Virus record (IMG/VR): IMGVR_UViG_3300025767_000058
Location: 1 to 37,292 of that record
Origin: a virus
Length of the DNA stretch: 37,292 nt
Strand: one strand, 5' to 3'
Part shown: piece after piece, positions 7,851 through 16,259 of the stretch
How the letters are laid out: each line of letters starts with the position of its first letter
How positions within the stretch are numbered: position 1 is the first letter of the stretch
The notes under the pieces: generated by a model
The model's input: only the letters and a program-made list of their open reading frames with translations
Told to the model about the DNA's origin: nothing
The model's database searches: none
Position numbers and translations under genes: made by a program

Positions 7851-9067
7851 TGCAGATAACTACAACAAAATATTACGATGAGTTTTTAAGGTATTTTGCT
7901 CTTGCTAAAAAGCAACAAGAGCTTTCAAACCTTGGTATGACTCCACATGATGAGAGTGGCATGCAAGATCCTCTTATGGAACAGATTCAATTATATGATG
8001 TTGTCGAGCGTAAGTATGCCGGTTTTAGTCAGATCATAAATGATTGTTTTTATGGTTGGACAGATAAACATCCATATTGGCAACACATGCAAGCTGGTAA
8101 AATTTACCCTCAAAGAGAAGAGGTTGCAAAGAATTGGACTGGAAGACAAGAAGTTTTTGGATTAGAAGAATGGCTCTATATTTTTATTCTCCATAGAGTT
8201 TGTGGCTCTGCAATTAATTATGCAACTAAACCATCCGGATACCATAACACAATCTTATTTGATTTACATGATTGTGAGTCTATTGAAGATATGTGTGAAA
8301 AGGTAAAACATCACCCAACTTCATTTTACACTTCAGTTGGTTATCAGTTTCCAGCATTTCCTAAGCCACCAAAACCCTCCGGGAATGAGGATTCATTTGT
8401 AGGAATGGAAAGTTTTACAGAACCAGAATATGTTTATAAAAAAGGTGGCGATTATTTCTTATGTGAGTTTGCACCAAGAATGGCCAGAGATATGGCAAAC
8501 TTCTTAAGAGAAGGTGGTAAGAAGGATTTAAGAGAGCTTGGTCAGTGGATGTTTGATTGGAATGCTGCAAATGGATTAAGAGCTTATAGATTTCAGTATG
8601 CTGCAGTTATTGCGGACGTGGCTGACTGGTATCCAGAATATATCAACAGAGAATCAATGTTCTATTATGGTACTAACGCAGTAGAGTGTATTGGTTATCT
8701 TGCAGATCCTGTAGAAAAGAAAGGTAAGAAGTCTGAAGAGTTCTTGGATGCAGTTATGACTAAGATCTATGAAGATACTGGTAGTCTACCTTATAATGCT
8801 GAGGATGTAGCTTGTGACTTTATTAGATGGATTGAAAACTATCTAAGGCCGGGTGCAGATTATTCACATATTAATATGGACACTCTATGGAATTCCTCAA
8901 CTATTAAAGACCATCCATTTGGAAGACAGAAGGCTATGTTAGACTTAGGCTTATTAGAAACATTTAATGGTATGACTTCATTTCCATCAGATGATAAAGT
9001 CCTAAAAGCAGCTAGTACAAGCGTAGAAGAATACAAACAAAAAGTAAAAGAATTATATGGCACATAA
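7850..9067 (+). CDS. Unknown 405-aa protein; possible amino acid:DNA transferase-like
   Basis: A long, mostly helical protein rich in Trp, Tyr and His. Conserved-looking parts are DPLMEQIQLYDVVERKYAG (about residue 40), LYIFILHRVCGSAINY then KPSGYHNT (about 110-135) and RAYRFQYAAVIADVADWYPE (about 240). The pattern recalls the alpha-glutamyl/putrescinyl thymine pyrophosphorylase / amino acid:DNA transferase superfamily of thymidine hypermodification, but this is from memory and tentative. The downstream neighbour, overlapping by 11 nt, is a PLP fold-type-II-like protein, and PLP enzymes do accompany such transferases in hypermodified phages. No hydroxymethyl-dUMP synthase or DNA kinase is visible in this window. 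Confidence 0.6.
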   Translation: MQITTTKYYDEFLRYFALAKKQQELSNLGMTPHDESGMQDPLMEQIQLYDVVERKYAGFSQIINDCFYGWTDKHPYWQHMQAGKIYPQREEVAKNWTGRQEVFGLEEWLYIFILHRVCGSAINYATKPSGYHNTILFDLHDCESIEDMCEKVKHHPTSFYTSVGYQFPAFPKPPKPSGNEDSFVGMESFTEPEYVYKKGGDYFLCEFAPRMARDMANFLREGGKKDLRELGQWMFDWNAANGLRAYRFQYAAVIADVADWYPEYINRESMFYYGTNAVECIGYLADPVEKKGKKSEEFLDAVMTKIYEDTGSLPYNAEDVACDFIRWIENYLRPGADYSHINMDTLWNSSTIKDHPFGRQKAMLDLGLLETFNGMTSFPSDDKVLKAASTSVEEYKQKVKELYGT

Positions 9068-9953
9068 TAACCACACAAAAAGTTTAATGAACCAGGATTT
9101 AAATCTAATGATGCCAAATAGACAGGCATGGTTAGATTTAGCAGGTGATTGGGAAGATCCTTTTGAGTCACCACAGTTAATAGACCATGATGGCTTTAAA
9201 GTTGTTAGGGAAGATATGATGGGCTTTGGATCTAAATGTAGGTTTGGAGATATTTTAGTTCAAAAAGCACCAACAGATACTTTGGTATATGTACAACCAA
9301 GATATGGTTTCGCTGGTATTTCACTCGGATACCTAGCAAAAAAATATAATAAAAAATTAGTTCTATTTTGCCCAAGTCAAAAAGAGATTTCAGATCATCA
9401 GGCTATTTGTGCTGAACGTGGTGCTGAACTTAAATTTAAAAGAATTGCTGCAATGCCAGTATTAAATGCACATGCTAAAAAATGGGCCCAAGAAAATAAT
9501 GCAACATTTATTCCACTTGGACTTCGCCATGAGCTTGTTACAGCGGCTGCTGTCAAGGTTGCATATGATCTTGCAGAGAAACATGGATATCCGGAAGAAG
9601 TATGGTCAGCAATATCTACTGGCGTTCTATCTAGATCTTTACAAATAGCCTGGCCAGATGCTAATTTTAATGCAGTTGCAGTCTCTAGAAATATTAAAAC
9701 TGGAGAGAGAGGTAGGGCAAAACTATGGTCTCATCCAAAGGCATTTACTCAAAATGTACACCCAGATAATATACCACCGTTTCCATCAGCTCTTAATTAT
9801 GATGCTAAGGCATGGGAATTTATGGTTAAGCATGGAAGTCCAGGTTCTTGGTTCTGGAATGTAGGTGGAGATCCTAAACCAGAGCTATTAGATACAAAAA
9901 TAAATATGGACTCGGAAAGAGAATGGGGTGAAGTTAAAACAATGGATATTTAA
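9057..9953 (+). CDS. PLP-dependent enzyme-like protein, fold type II
   Basis: 298 aa. Layout fits the tryptophan-synthase-beta / ACC-deaminase fold. GSKCR around Lys60 is placed like the Schiff-base lysine motif. YVQPRYGFAGISLGYLAKKY followed by KLVLFCP resembles the substrate/cofactor segment (normally GNHA.G.A..A...G). STGVL (187-191) followed by SRSLQIAWP resembles the Gly/Ser phosphate-binding loop of the family. It is shorter than stand-alone cysteine synthases and the GNH motif is altered, so substrate is unknown and activity is not assured. Start 9057 overlaps the previous gene by 11 nt; ATG 9087 is a possible alternative. Context suggests a pathway with the preceding gene. Confidence 0.6.
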   Translation: MAHNNHTKSLMNQDLNLMMPNRQAWLDLAGDWEDPFESPQLIDHDGFKVVREDMMGFGSKCRFGDILVQKAPTDTLVYVQPRYGFAGISLGYLAKKYNKKLVLFCPSQKEISDHQAICAERGAELKFKRIAAMPVLNAHAKKWAQENNATFIPLGLRHELVTAAAVKVAYDLAEKHGYPEEVWSAISTGVLSRSLQIAWPDANFNAVAVSRNIKTGERGRAKLWSHPKAFTQNVHPDNIPPFPSALNYDAKAWEFMVKHGSPGSWFWNVGGDPKPELLDTKINMDSEREWGEVKTMDI

Positions 9954-10447
9954 TGCGGTATATAAAAAGAAAATACAGACAAATAAAAAGAATATTTGAA
10001 TTCTTTCCATTAATATGGACTGGTGCAGATTTTGATTATAGATACGCTGTTGATCTATTTATATATCAGCTTTCTAGAACTGCAGATTATATTGAAAAAA
10101 AGAATAGACATACTACGGCTCTTTCTGATGCTAAAAGAATTAGAACTGTAGTTGAGTTGTTAGAAAAAGTTTATGAAGAAGATTATGCCATGGAATATAC
10201 GGATATTATTGAAGAAAAATATGGCCCTTCTGATTTTAGATTTGTAAAATCTAAAGAAACCGACAAAAAAGGTAATCCATATCATGAAATGGTTGAAGAA
10301 TACGAATATAATTATACAGACTCAGAACTGCTAATGATAGCTGAAGAAAGACATGCAGAATTACTCATTTCTCGAGCAAAACAAAGAAGAGCCCATAAAC
10401 TGGCTTGGGATTTAATAGAACATAATATTCAAAAATGGTGGGACTAG
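9953..10447 (+). CDS. Unknown 164-aa protein, conserved phage type
   Basis: The start overlaps the previous stop (TAATG). The N-terminus is basic (MRYIKRKYRQIKRIFEFF) and is followed by helices: FDYRYAVDLFIYQLSRTADY, then ADAKRIRTV-like spacing and LLEKVYEEDY. It ends HNIQKWWD. This layout (a D-x-R-Y helix, a helix that begins after Ala-x-x-I, a variable acidic middle, a terminal WWD) recurs in uncharacterised phage proteins. No catalytic motif is seen. It ends with TAG. A promoter-like stretch follows, so it is the last gene of its unit. Confidence 0.7.
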   Translation: MRYIKRKYRQIKRIFEFFPLIWTGADFDYRYAVDLFIYQLSRTADYIEKKNRHTTALSDAKRIRTVVELLEKVYEEDYAMEYTDIIEEKYGPSDFRFVKSKETDKKGNPYHEMVEEYEYNYTDSELLMIAEERHAELLISRAKQRRAHKLAWDLIEHNIQKWWD

Positions 10448-10497
10448 TATTGAAACTAATGGAATACTATCTATAAAACAATTATAAAAAAAATCAC

Positions 10498-10965
10498 ATG
10501 GCGAACATAGACAACGAATGTAAAGACTTAGAAGTAAAAGACTTCTACTCAGAATCAACAACACACTTAGAAGACATTATGTCTCATCAGAAAAACATGC
10601 AAGAAAAAACCTATGGTTTTAACTTTGAAGAAATGTCATTACGAGATGTAATGAATTTCTGGCACTGTAATACTCATGCTGTAATTGATGAAATTCACGA
10701 AATGACAGATGCTCTTGGTGGAATTAAAGACGGAAGTGGAAATGCAGTATGGAAATACTGGAAGAAAGACTTCTCAACATTTGATAACAAGAAAGTTTCT
10801 GATCTATCTGAAGATGATAAAAAAGAACTATATATGGAATGGGTAGATATTCTACACTTCTTTATTAATTATGCCGCGTCCATAGGCCTTGACGCAAAGA
10901 CCGCTTACAATTACTATTTTGCAAAAGCAGAAGAGAATGTTCAACGTCAAAAAAGAGGCTATTAA
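10498..10965 (+). CDS. dUTPase-like all-alpha NTP pyrophosphatase
   Basis: 155 aa. Motifs fit dimeric dUTPases / MazG-type NTP pyrophosphatases: EIHE (65-68), WKYWKK (about 85-90), EWVDILHFFINYAASIGLDA (114-133) and a C-terminal N-x-x-RQKRGY. The two acidic clusters bind Mg and the substrate phosphates. The enzyme would hydrolyse dUTP to dUMP (or clear a related dNTP), which suits its place directly upstream of the polymerase with a one-base overlap and near ribonucleotide reductase. The leader carries TGAAACTAAT and a CTATAAAA block that may be a promoter for the polymerase operon. Length is normal for the family. Confidence 0.75.
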   Translation: MANIDNECKDLEVKDFYSESTTHLEDIMSHQKNMQEKTYGFNFEEMSLRDVMNFWHCNTHAVIDEIHEMTDALGGIKDGSGNAVWKYWKKDFSTFDNKKVSDLSEDDKKELYMEWVDILHFFINYAASIGLDAKTAYNYYFAKAEENVQRQKRGY

Positions 10966-12365
10966 TGTTATTAGATATAGAACAAACCGAGCGCGAGCTT
11001 ATCGTATCTTATTATAACAAAGAGGGTAAGGTTTCATTTAAAAGATACCCTGTAGACAAATTCCAAAACTGGACTATTGCAGAAGATAGTGATAAGTGGC
11101 GAGATCAAAACTTTAAAAACTGGGATGGCCGTTCTATAAAACGTAGTATTTCTAAATCATTTAATAAGTTTAGTCTACTTTATTTTATGGATAGTCTGCC
11201 AGAAAAAGACAAAGAAGAAATTTATGAGTTTAATATGCCACGTACTTATTTTGTGGATATTGAAACAGAAATTGTAGATGGTTTTCCAAAACCAGAAGAA
11301 GCTAAATCTAGAATCCTATCGTTTTCTATTATCACACCAGAACGTAAGGCTATTGTTCTTGGACTAAAGGATATGTCTCCAGCTGAAATCAAAAAGATCG
11401 AAGACGATACAAATGCGCATTTTAAAGATTATGACCAAGATTGGGAATTCTCTTATTACAAGTTTAAGGATGAGTATAATATGTTATATACATTCTTGCA
11501 TAAGTTTTTACCTAAGTTTCCTATGATGACCGGCTGGAATTTCATTAATTATGATTGGCAATATATAGTTAATAGATGTAAACGCCTTCAAATCGATTTA
11601 ACCGAAGTAGCCATTACTGGCTCTTTAGATAAAAAAGATAGTCGACCTTTACATATGGGTATTTTAGATTACATGCAGCTCTATGATAAGTACGATAGAT
11701 CGGTTGCTGTTAAAGAATCTAATTCACTTGATTTTGTTTCCGACGCAGTACTTGATGTTGCCAAAATTAAATATACCGGTGGTTTACAGGAATTGTATGA
11801 AAACAATTTTCAGAAGTATATTTATTATAATGTAGTAGATTCATGTCTTGTATATTATATAGATGAAAAGCTAAGATCAATGGAAGTTCTATTGACTTTA
11901 GCAACAATTACAAGAATGCCTCTATATAAAGCAGCCTCCCCGGTTGCAGTTACAGAATCTTTAATCGCTAGAAAATTAGCAGCTGACAATAAAAAAATTG
12001 CAGTGGAGTGGGACCGCGAAACTAAAAAAGATACCAAATACGAGGGCGCTTTTGTTAAGCAACCAATAGTCGGATATTATTCAGGAGTAAGCGCATTTGA
12101 TTTTGCTTCTCTATATCCATCAGTCATGAGACAGTTTAATATCTCTCCAGATTCTTTTGTAGAAATGATTCCAGAAATGGAAGTTATACAAAAAAGAAAA
12201 GAAAAAGATATTATTGTTTGTGAAAACGGAGCTGTCTACAAAAAAGAAGATTCAATGTTAAAATTGATCCTAAGCGATCTATATGGACAACGTAAAGAAT
12301 ATAAGAAGACCTCTTATACTTATTATGAAAAAGCCCACGAATTGAAAAAAAAATTTAAAGTATAA
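10965..12365 (+). CDS. 43A: DNA polymerase family B, N-terminal half (exonuclease, palm motif A)
   Basis: 466 aa, similar to the N-terminal half of T4 gp43. The 3'-5' exonuclease shows YFVDIETEI (Asp98, Glu100), the exo II segment FPMMTGWNFINYDWQYI and the exo III segment YYNVVDSCLVYY. The palm motif A is DFASLYPSVMRQFNISPDS, with Asp379 as the catalytic metal ligand. The protein then enters the first fingers helix (LYGQRKEYKKTSYTYY) and stops after KKKFKV. Motifs B and C are absent here and occur in the protein starting at 16260. There is no intein sequence at the end and no frameshift: the stop is clean and an unrelated intergenic segment follows. Both halves are needed for a complete active site. 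Confidence 0.93.
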   Translation: MLLDIEQTERELIVSYYNKEGKVSFKRYPVDKFQNWTIAEDSDKWRDQNFKNWDGRSIKRSISKSFNKFSLLYFMDSLPEKDKEEIYEFNMPRTYFVDIETEIVDGFPKPEEAKSRILSFSIITPERKAIVLGLKDMSPAEIKKIEDDTNAHFKDYDQDWEFSYYKFKDEYNMLYTFLHKFLPKFPMMTGWNFINYDWQYIVNRCKRLQIDLTEVAITGSLDKKDSRPLHMGILDYMQLYDKYDRSVAVKESNSLDFVSDAVLDVAKIKYTGGLQELYENNFQKYIYYNVVDSCLVYYIDEKLRSMEVLLTLATITRMPLYKAASPVAVTESLIARKLAADNKKIAVEWDRETKKDTKYEGAFVKQPIVGYYSGVSAFDFASLYPSVMRQFNISPDSFVEMIPEMEVIQKRKEKDIIVCENGAVYKKEDSMLKLILSDLYGQRKEYKKTSYTYYEKAHELKKKFKV

Positions 12366-12390
12366 ATTTAAAAATTACCAGCAGCATGAA

Positions 12391-12399
12391 GATATATAA
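12391..12399 (+). promoter_or_regulatory. GATATATAA motif in the polymerase gap
   Basis: The same nonamer that precedes the late genes occurs here 26 nt after the first polymerase half. A terminator follows 58 nt downstream, before nrdB, so any transcript from it would be short. It may be a chance match. Confidence 0.35.
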
Positions 12400-12402
12400 A
12401 AC

Positions 12403-12483
12403 ACTAAGCAGCGCTGCTAGTAATTTTATTAAACAACTTATGTTATCGATTAAAGTGGGTCTACCTAAAAGCAGACCCTTTTT
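12403..12483 (+). ncRNA. Possible small structured RNA between polymerase half and nrdB
   Basis: Bounded upstream by a GATATATAA motif and downstream by a terminator hairpin with T-tail. It contains the perfect palindrome AGCAGCGCTGCT (12407-12418). A 38-codon frame from ATG 12386 also crosses the terminator and is unlikely to be a gene. The exact 5' end is a guess. Confidence 0.25.
12457..12483 (+). terminator. Intrinsic terminator before nrdB
   Basis: Stem GGGTCT / AGACCC with a 10-nt loop followed by five T. It separates the first polymerase half from the ribonucleotide reductase genes. Confidence 0.8.
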
Positions 12484-12519
12484 AGCCTTAACTGAATATT
12501 AAAAAAATCATTAGCAAAT

Positions 12520-13521
12520 ATGTCATTATTTAAAGAAAGAATAGAATATAAGCCATTTGAGTACCCAGAGTACTACACCGAAGGTTGGCTTAAACAAGCA
12601 CAAGCATTTTGGTTACATACTGAAATTTCCATGCAAGGAGATGTTAAAGATTGGAATGAAAAGTTAACAGAATCAGAAAAAAATATTGTAGGTAATATAC
12701 TTTTAGGTTTTGCACAAACAGAATGTGCAGTTTCTGATTATTGGACACAATATGTAACAACATGGTTCCCGAAACATGAAATCAAACAGATGGCAATGAT
12801 GTTCGGCTCTCAAGAAACTATCCATGCAACAGCTTATTCTTACTTAAATGAAACATTAGGCCTAGAAGATTTTGCTGCGTTCTTACATGAACCGGCAATT
12901 GCAGAAAAGTTTGAGCTACTAACTTCAACTTCTGCAAATTATACACACCAAGATTTAGCTGAAAATCCAATAGCAAGAAAAGAGGTTGCAAGATCTTTAG
13001 CAATTTTTTCTGCTTTTGCAGAAGGAGTAAGTCTCTATAGTTCGTTTGCAGTTTTATACTCATTCCAAATGAGAAACTTACTTAAAGGAATTGGGCAGCA
13101 AATGAAATGGTCAGTTAGAGATGAATCACTTCACTCTAAAATGGGTTGCCAATTATTTAGACATATGTGCACAGAGTATCCAGAATTGAAACAAGAGGTT
13201 TACCAAGATGTATTACAAGCAGCAGATATGATGCGCCAAATGGAACATAAGTTTATTGATAAAATGTTTGAGATGGGCGATTTAGATAATATGAAAGCTG
13301 AAAACTTAAAACACTTTATTACTAAAAGAACTAATGAAAAACTAATAGAATTAGGCTATGAATCTGAATTTAAATTTAATGAAGATATGGCAGCAGAGTT
13401 AGATTGGTTCTATCATTTAACTGGAGGACATACACATACGGACTTTTTTGCAATCAGACCTACTGATTATGCTAAAGCCGGCGAAGACGAAAACTGGGAT
13501 GAGGACGATTTATTCGATTAA
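12520..13521 (+). CDS. nrdB: Ribonucleotide reductase class I, beta (small) subunit
   Basis: 333 aa. It houses the di-iron centre and tyrosyl radical that start nucleotide reduction in NrdA. Ligand positions are visible: Glu68 in QTE, Glu99 and His102 in QETIH, Glu168 in FAEGVSLY, and Glu202 and His205 in RDESLH. The radical Tyr is Tyr106 in HATAYSYL, so this is the tyrosyl-radical type. The acidic C-terminus (DENWDEDDLFD) is the usual tail that docks onto NrdA. nrdA starts 9 nt downstream, the reverse of the common nrdA-nrdB order. The A-rich leader follows a terminator at 12457-12483. Unusually, the pair sits inside the split polymerase locus. Confidence 0.96.
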   Translation: MSLFKERIEYKPFEYPEYYTEGWLKQAQAFWLHTEISMQGDVKDWNEKLTESEKNIVGNILLGFAQTECAVSDYWTQYVTTWFPKHEIKQMAMMFGSQETIHATAYSYLNETLGLEDFAAFLHEPAIAEKFELLTSTSANYTHQDLAENPIARKEVARSLAIFSAFAEGVSLYSSFAVLYSFQMRNLLKGIGQQMKWSVRDESLHSKMGCQLFRHMCTEYPELKQEVYQDVLQAADMMRQMEHKFIDKMFEMGDLDNMKAENLKHFITKRTNEKLIELGYESEFKFNEDMAAELDWFYHLTGGHTHTDFFAIRPTDYAKAGEDENWDEDDLFD

Positions 13522-13530
13522 TAAAATAAT

Positions 13531-15351
13531 ATGACAGAAAAAGAAATAAACTACGGAGAAGACCTAGGCTGGGAGTTAGGAGTTGACTTTCCAACTTGGG
13601 CAAATACAGAAATTTACGTTAAAACAATAAGCAATGGATATCTTATAGATGGTGAAACACCTAAAGATGCATATTGGAGAGTTGCAACTACAGTTGCAAA
13701 AAGACTTGAAAAACCAGAAATGGCAAGCAAGTTTTTTGATTATATATGGAAAGGTTGGTTAAACCTAGCCTCTCCTGTACTATCAAACACTGGATTAGAA
13801 AGAGGACTTCCTATTTCTTGTTTTGGTATTGATGTTGCAGATTCAATTCACGATATAGGTGAAAAAAATCTAGAAATGATGTTGCTTGCTAAGCATGGTG
13901 GTGGCGTTGGGATTGGAATAAATCAAATTAGACCAGCAGGTGCAAAAATTACAGGTAATGGAACAAGCGACGGAGTCGTACCGTTCTGTAAAATATATGA
14001 CTCTACAATCCTTGCTACTAACCAAGGGTCTGTCAGACGTGGAGCTGCGTCAGTTAATATTGATATTGAACATGATGATTTCTGGGAATGGCTAGAAATT
14101 AGAGAGCCTAAAGGAGATGTAAATAGACAATCTCTTAATATGCATCAATGTGTTGTAGTTCCGGATGGCTTTATGCAAAAAGTAGAAGCTGGCGATAAAG
14201 AGTCTAGAAAAAGATGGGCCGCAGTACTTAGAAAACGTAGATCTACCGGAGAGCCTTATATAATGTTTAAGGGTAATGTCAACAGAGCAAATCCAGATGC
14301 TTATAAGCAAAACGGATTAAAAGTCTATATGACTAACATCTGTTCTGAAATTACGTTACATACAGATGAATCACATTCATTCGTTTGTTGTTTATCTTCT
14401 GTTAACTTAGCAAGATATAAAGAATGGAAAGATACTGATTTAGTCTATACCGCAACTTGGTTTCTTGATGGAGTCTTAAGCGAATTTATCCAAAAGGCTA
14501 AATTTATGAGAGGCTTTGAGAATTCAGTAAGATCTGCAGAAAAAGGTAGAGCATTAGGACTTGGAGTTCTTGGATGGCATACTTACTTACAGAATAACAA
14601 TATTCCTTTTGAGGGCTTAACTGCTCAATTCGAGACTAGAAAGATTTTTAGCCAATTAAAGACTGAAAGTGAAAAGGCTTCTAGAGATATGGCTTTAGAA
14701 ATGGGAGAGCCTTTATGGTGCGTAGGAACTGGAATGAGAAACACTCACCTCAGAGCTGTGGCACCAACTGTAAGCAACTCAAAACTTGCCGGTAATGTAT
14801 CTGCAGGGATTGAGCCTTGGGCTGCTAACGTGTTTACAGAACAAACAGCAAAGGGTACTTTTATTAGAAAGAACCCAACGTTAGAAGCAGCTCTAGATTT
14901 AATTGGTAAGAATACTAAACCTGTTTGGGATCAAATCCTAGCAGATGGTGGTAGTATTTTAGGGCTTGATTTTATTGATGAATATAAAGTTAGAATTGGA
15001 GAGCCTATTTCAAAAGATAATAAACCATTAAAGTTAAAAGCTTTTGATAGAATTCCGGATATGGATAAAGGAGATTATACGTCTTTAAAAAATATATTTA
15101 AAACCTTTAAAGAAGTAAATCAATTAGAGCTTGTAAAACAAGCAGGTGTTAGGCAACAATATGTTGACCAATCTGTAAGTTTAAATTTAGCATTCCCTTC
15201 TGAAGCTACGCCTAAATTTATTAATCAAGTTCATTTAGAAGCTTATAAACAAGGAGTTAAAACACTCTATTATATGAGAACAGAATCTGTACTAAGAGGC
15301 GATATCGCAATGGCCGCAACAGATCCAGACTGTTTATCATGTGATGGATAA
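13531..15351 (+). CDS. nrdA: Ribonucleotide reductase class I, alpha (large) subunit
   Basis: 606 aa. It reduces ribonucleoside diphosphates to deoxy forms for the AT-rich genome. Active-site residues are present: Cys97 in PISCFG, the Asn269-Cys271-Glu273 triad in TNICSEI, and the second redox Cys in FVCCLSSVNL (286/287). The C-terminal Cys601/Cys604 pair (DCLSCDG) passes electrons from thioredoxin or glutaredoxin. The protein is shorter than E. coli or T4 NrdA (about 750 aa) and begins close to the catalytic barrel without a full ATP-cone, so dATP feedback at the activity site is probably lost. No stop or frameshift interrupts it. It follows nrdB and ends before three hairpins. Confidence 0.96.
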   Translation: MTEKEINYGEDLGWELGVDFPTWANTEIYVKTISNGYLIDGETPKDAYWRVATTVAKRLEKPEMASKFFDYIWKGWLNLASPVLSNTGLERGLPISCFGIDVADSIHDIGEKNLEMMLLAKHGGGVGIGINQIRPAGAKITGNGTSDGVVPFCKIYDSTILATNQGSVRRGAASVNIDIEHDDFWEWLEIREPKGDVNRQSLNMHQCVVVPDGFMQKVEAGDKESRKRWAAVLRKRRSTGEPYIMFKGNVNRANPDAYKQNGLKVYMTNICSEITLHTDESHSFVCCLSSVNLARYKEWKDTDLVYTATWFLDGVLSEFIQKAKFMRGFENSVRSAEKGRALGLGVLGWHTYLQNNNIPFEGLTAQFETRKIFSQLKTESEKASRDMALEMGEPLWCVGTGMRNTHLRAVAPTVSNSKLAGNVSAGIEPWAANVFTEQTAKGTFIRKNPTLEAALDLIGKNTKPVWDQILADGGSILGLDFIDEYKVRIGEPISKDNKPLKLKAFDRIPDMDKGDYTSLKNIFKTFKEVNQLELVKQAGVRQQYVDQSVSLNLAFPSEATPKFINQVHLEAYKQGVKTLYYMRTESVLRGDIAMAATDPDCLSCDG

Positions 15352-15358
15352 TAGAACG

Positions 15359-15403
15359 CCGATCTGAAATACGATCGGATTTTAGGACCGTTTTAGTTAA
15401 CGG
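15359..15403 (+). other. Two hairpins between nrdA and the clamp gene
   Basis: Stem CCGATC (15359-15364) pairs with GATCGG (15373-15378). Stem CCGTT (15388-15392) pairs with AACGG (15399-15403). They lie right after the nrdA stop and directly before the terminator, making a three-stem 3' leader. They may protect the nrdBA mRNA end, act as a protein-binding site or form part of a small RNA. Confidence 0.5.
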
Positions 15404-15406
15404 CTT

Positions 15407-15445
15407 GGGCAGAGAAAAGTTCGCTACTATCTCTGCCCTTTTTTT
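15407..15445 (+). terminator. Intrinsic terminator after nrdA
   Basis: A 9-bp stem GGGCAGAGA / TCTCTGCCC with a 14-nt loop and seven T, 55 nt after the nrdA stop. Confidence 0.85.
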
Positions 15446-15458
15446 GCTCTAAACTTAG

Positions 15459-15488
15459 TGAAACTAATCTAGTTCTACACATATAATA
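15459..15488 (+). promoter_or_regulatory. Candidate promoter for clamp and second polymerase half
   Basis: TGAAACTAATCTAG followed by ACATATAATA (TATAAT at 15482-15487). It shares both blocks with the site upstream of 6327. The position right after a terminator and 25 nt before the clamp ATG suits a transcription start. Confidence 0.45.
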
Positions 15489-15512
15489 ACTATATTTAAA
15501 AAAACAAAAAAC

Positions 15513-16256
15513 ATGAAGTTAAAAATTGATCGTATTGACCAACATGCATTGACAGAGTTTATAAACCGTGTCAAGCTAATTGACTCTTTCATCTATATGA
15601 AAGTATCCGAGGGCAGAGTAAAATCTGTAGTTTATTTACCACAACGTGATGCTGTAAAAAGCCACAGCGTAGACGTTTCTGAAATCTTCCAAATCAGCGA
15701 ATGGCCTGATACAGATAAAGAAATGAAAATTGCATTCTTTGAAGGTAACAAAGTTATTGATGCTATTAAGCACTTTGATCATGATGCTATTAAAGGTGAA
15801 ATTGAATTTATTGAGAATGATGAAGACTTAGTTGCATCTACATTCCGTATTTTTAATGACGAATTAGAAATTACATTATCTTGTTCAGAGCCGACATTAG
15901 GATTTAAAGATCTTACTGAAGCACAAGTTGAAGCAATATTTGCTAGAGATAATGGTAAGTTTGATTTTGCATTAGACACTCACATGTTAGGCAAAGTAAA
16001 GAACCTATTCTCTTTAGATAAAGAAGAAACATTTAACATTAAATCAGATGTTGCTGGTGTAAATGTAGATGGTAAATCATTTAAAGTTGTAGTTAATCCT
16101 GCGGCAAATGGAACTGGTAAAGTAACAGTTTATAAAAAGTACTTAAATCTATTAGATCGCGAAGAGCAAACGGTATATGTTTCTGACTCTAAAGTTGTAT
16201 TCCAATCAAACAACTCAGATACATTATTAACAATATCAACTTGCCAAACTGCGTAA
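15513..16256 (+). CDS. 45: Sliding clamp (DNA polymerase processivity factor)
   Basis: 247 aa, close to T4 gp45 (228 aa). The clamp trimer encircles DNA, tethers the polymerase and, in T4, also acts as the mobile activator of late transcription together with gp55 and gp33. The sequence shows the repeated clamp fold by pattern: a short N-terminal strand (MKLKIDRIDQHAL), two similar domains, and the C-terminal strand KVVFQSNNSDTLLTISTCQ. Strict catalytic motifs are not expected. It lies three bases upstream of the second half of the DNA polymerase, so the two are very likely co-translated, which fits their physical partnership. A promoter-like site and an A-rich leader precede it. Confidence 0.85.
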   Translation: MKLKIDRIDQHALTEFINRVKLIDSFIYMKVSEGRVKSVVYLPQRDAVKSHSVDVSEIFQISEWPDTDKEMKIAFFEGNKVIDAIKHFDHDAIKGEIEFIENDEDLVASTFRIFNDELEITLSCSEPTLGFKDLTEAQVEAIFARDNGKFDFALDTHMLGKVKNLFSLDKEETFNIKSDVAGVNVDGKSFKVVVNPAANGTGKVTVYKKYLNLLDREEQTVYVSDSKVVFQSNNSDTLLTISTCQTA

Positions 16257-16259
16257 TTA

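Noticed and set aside
12386-12502. 38-codon frame in the polymerase gap
   Set aside because: It spans the terminator hairpin and T-run, and the sequence is low in coding character. A structured RNA or relic fits better.
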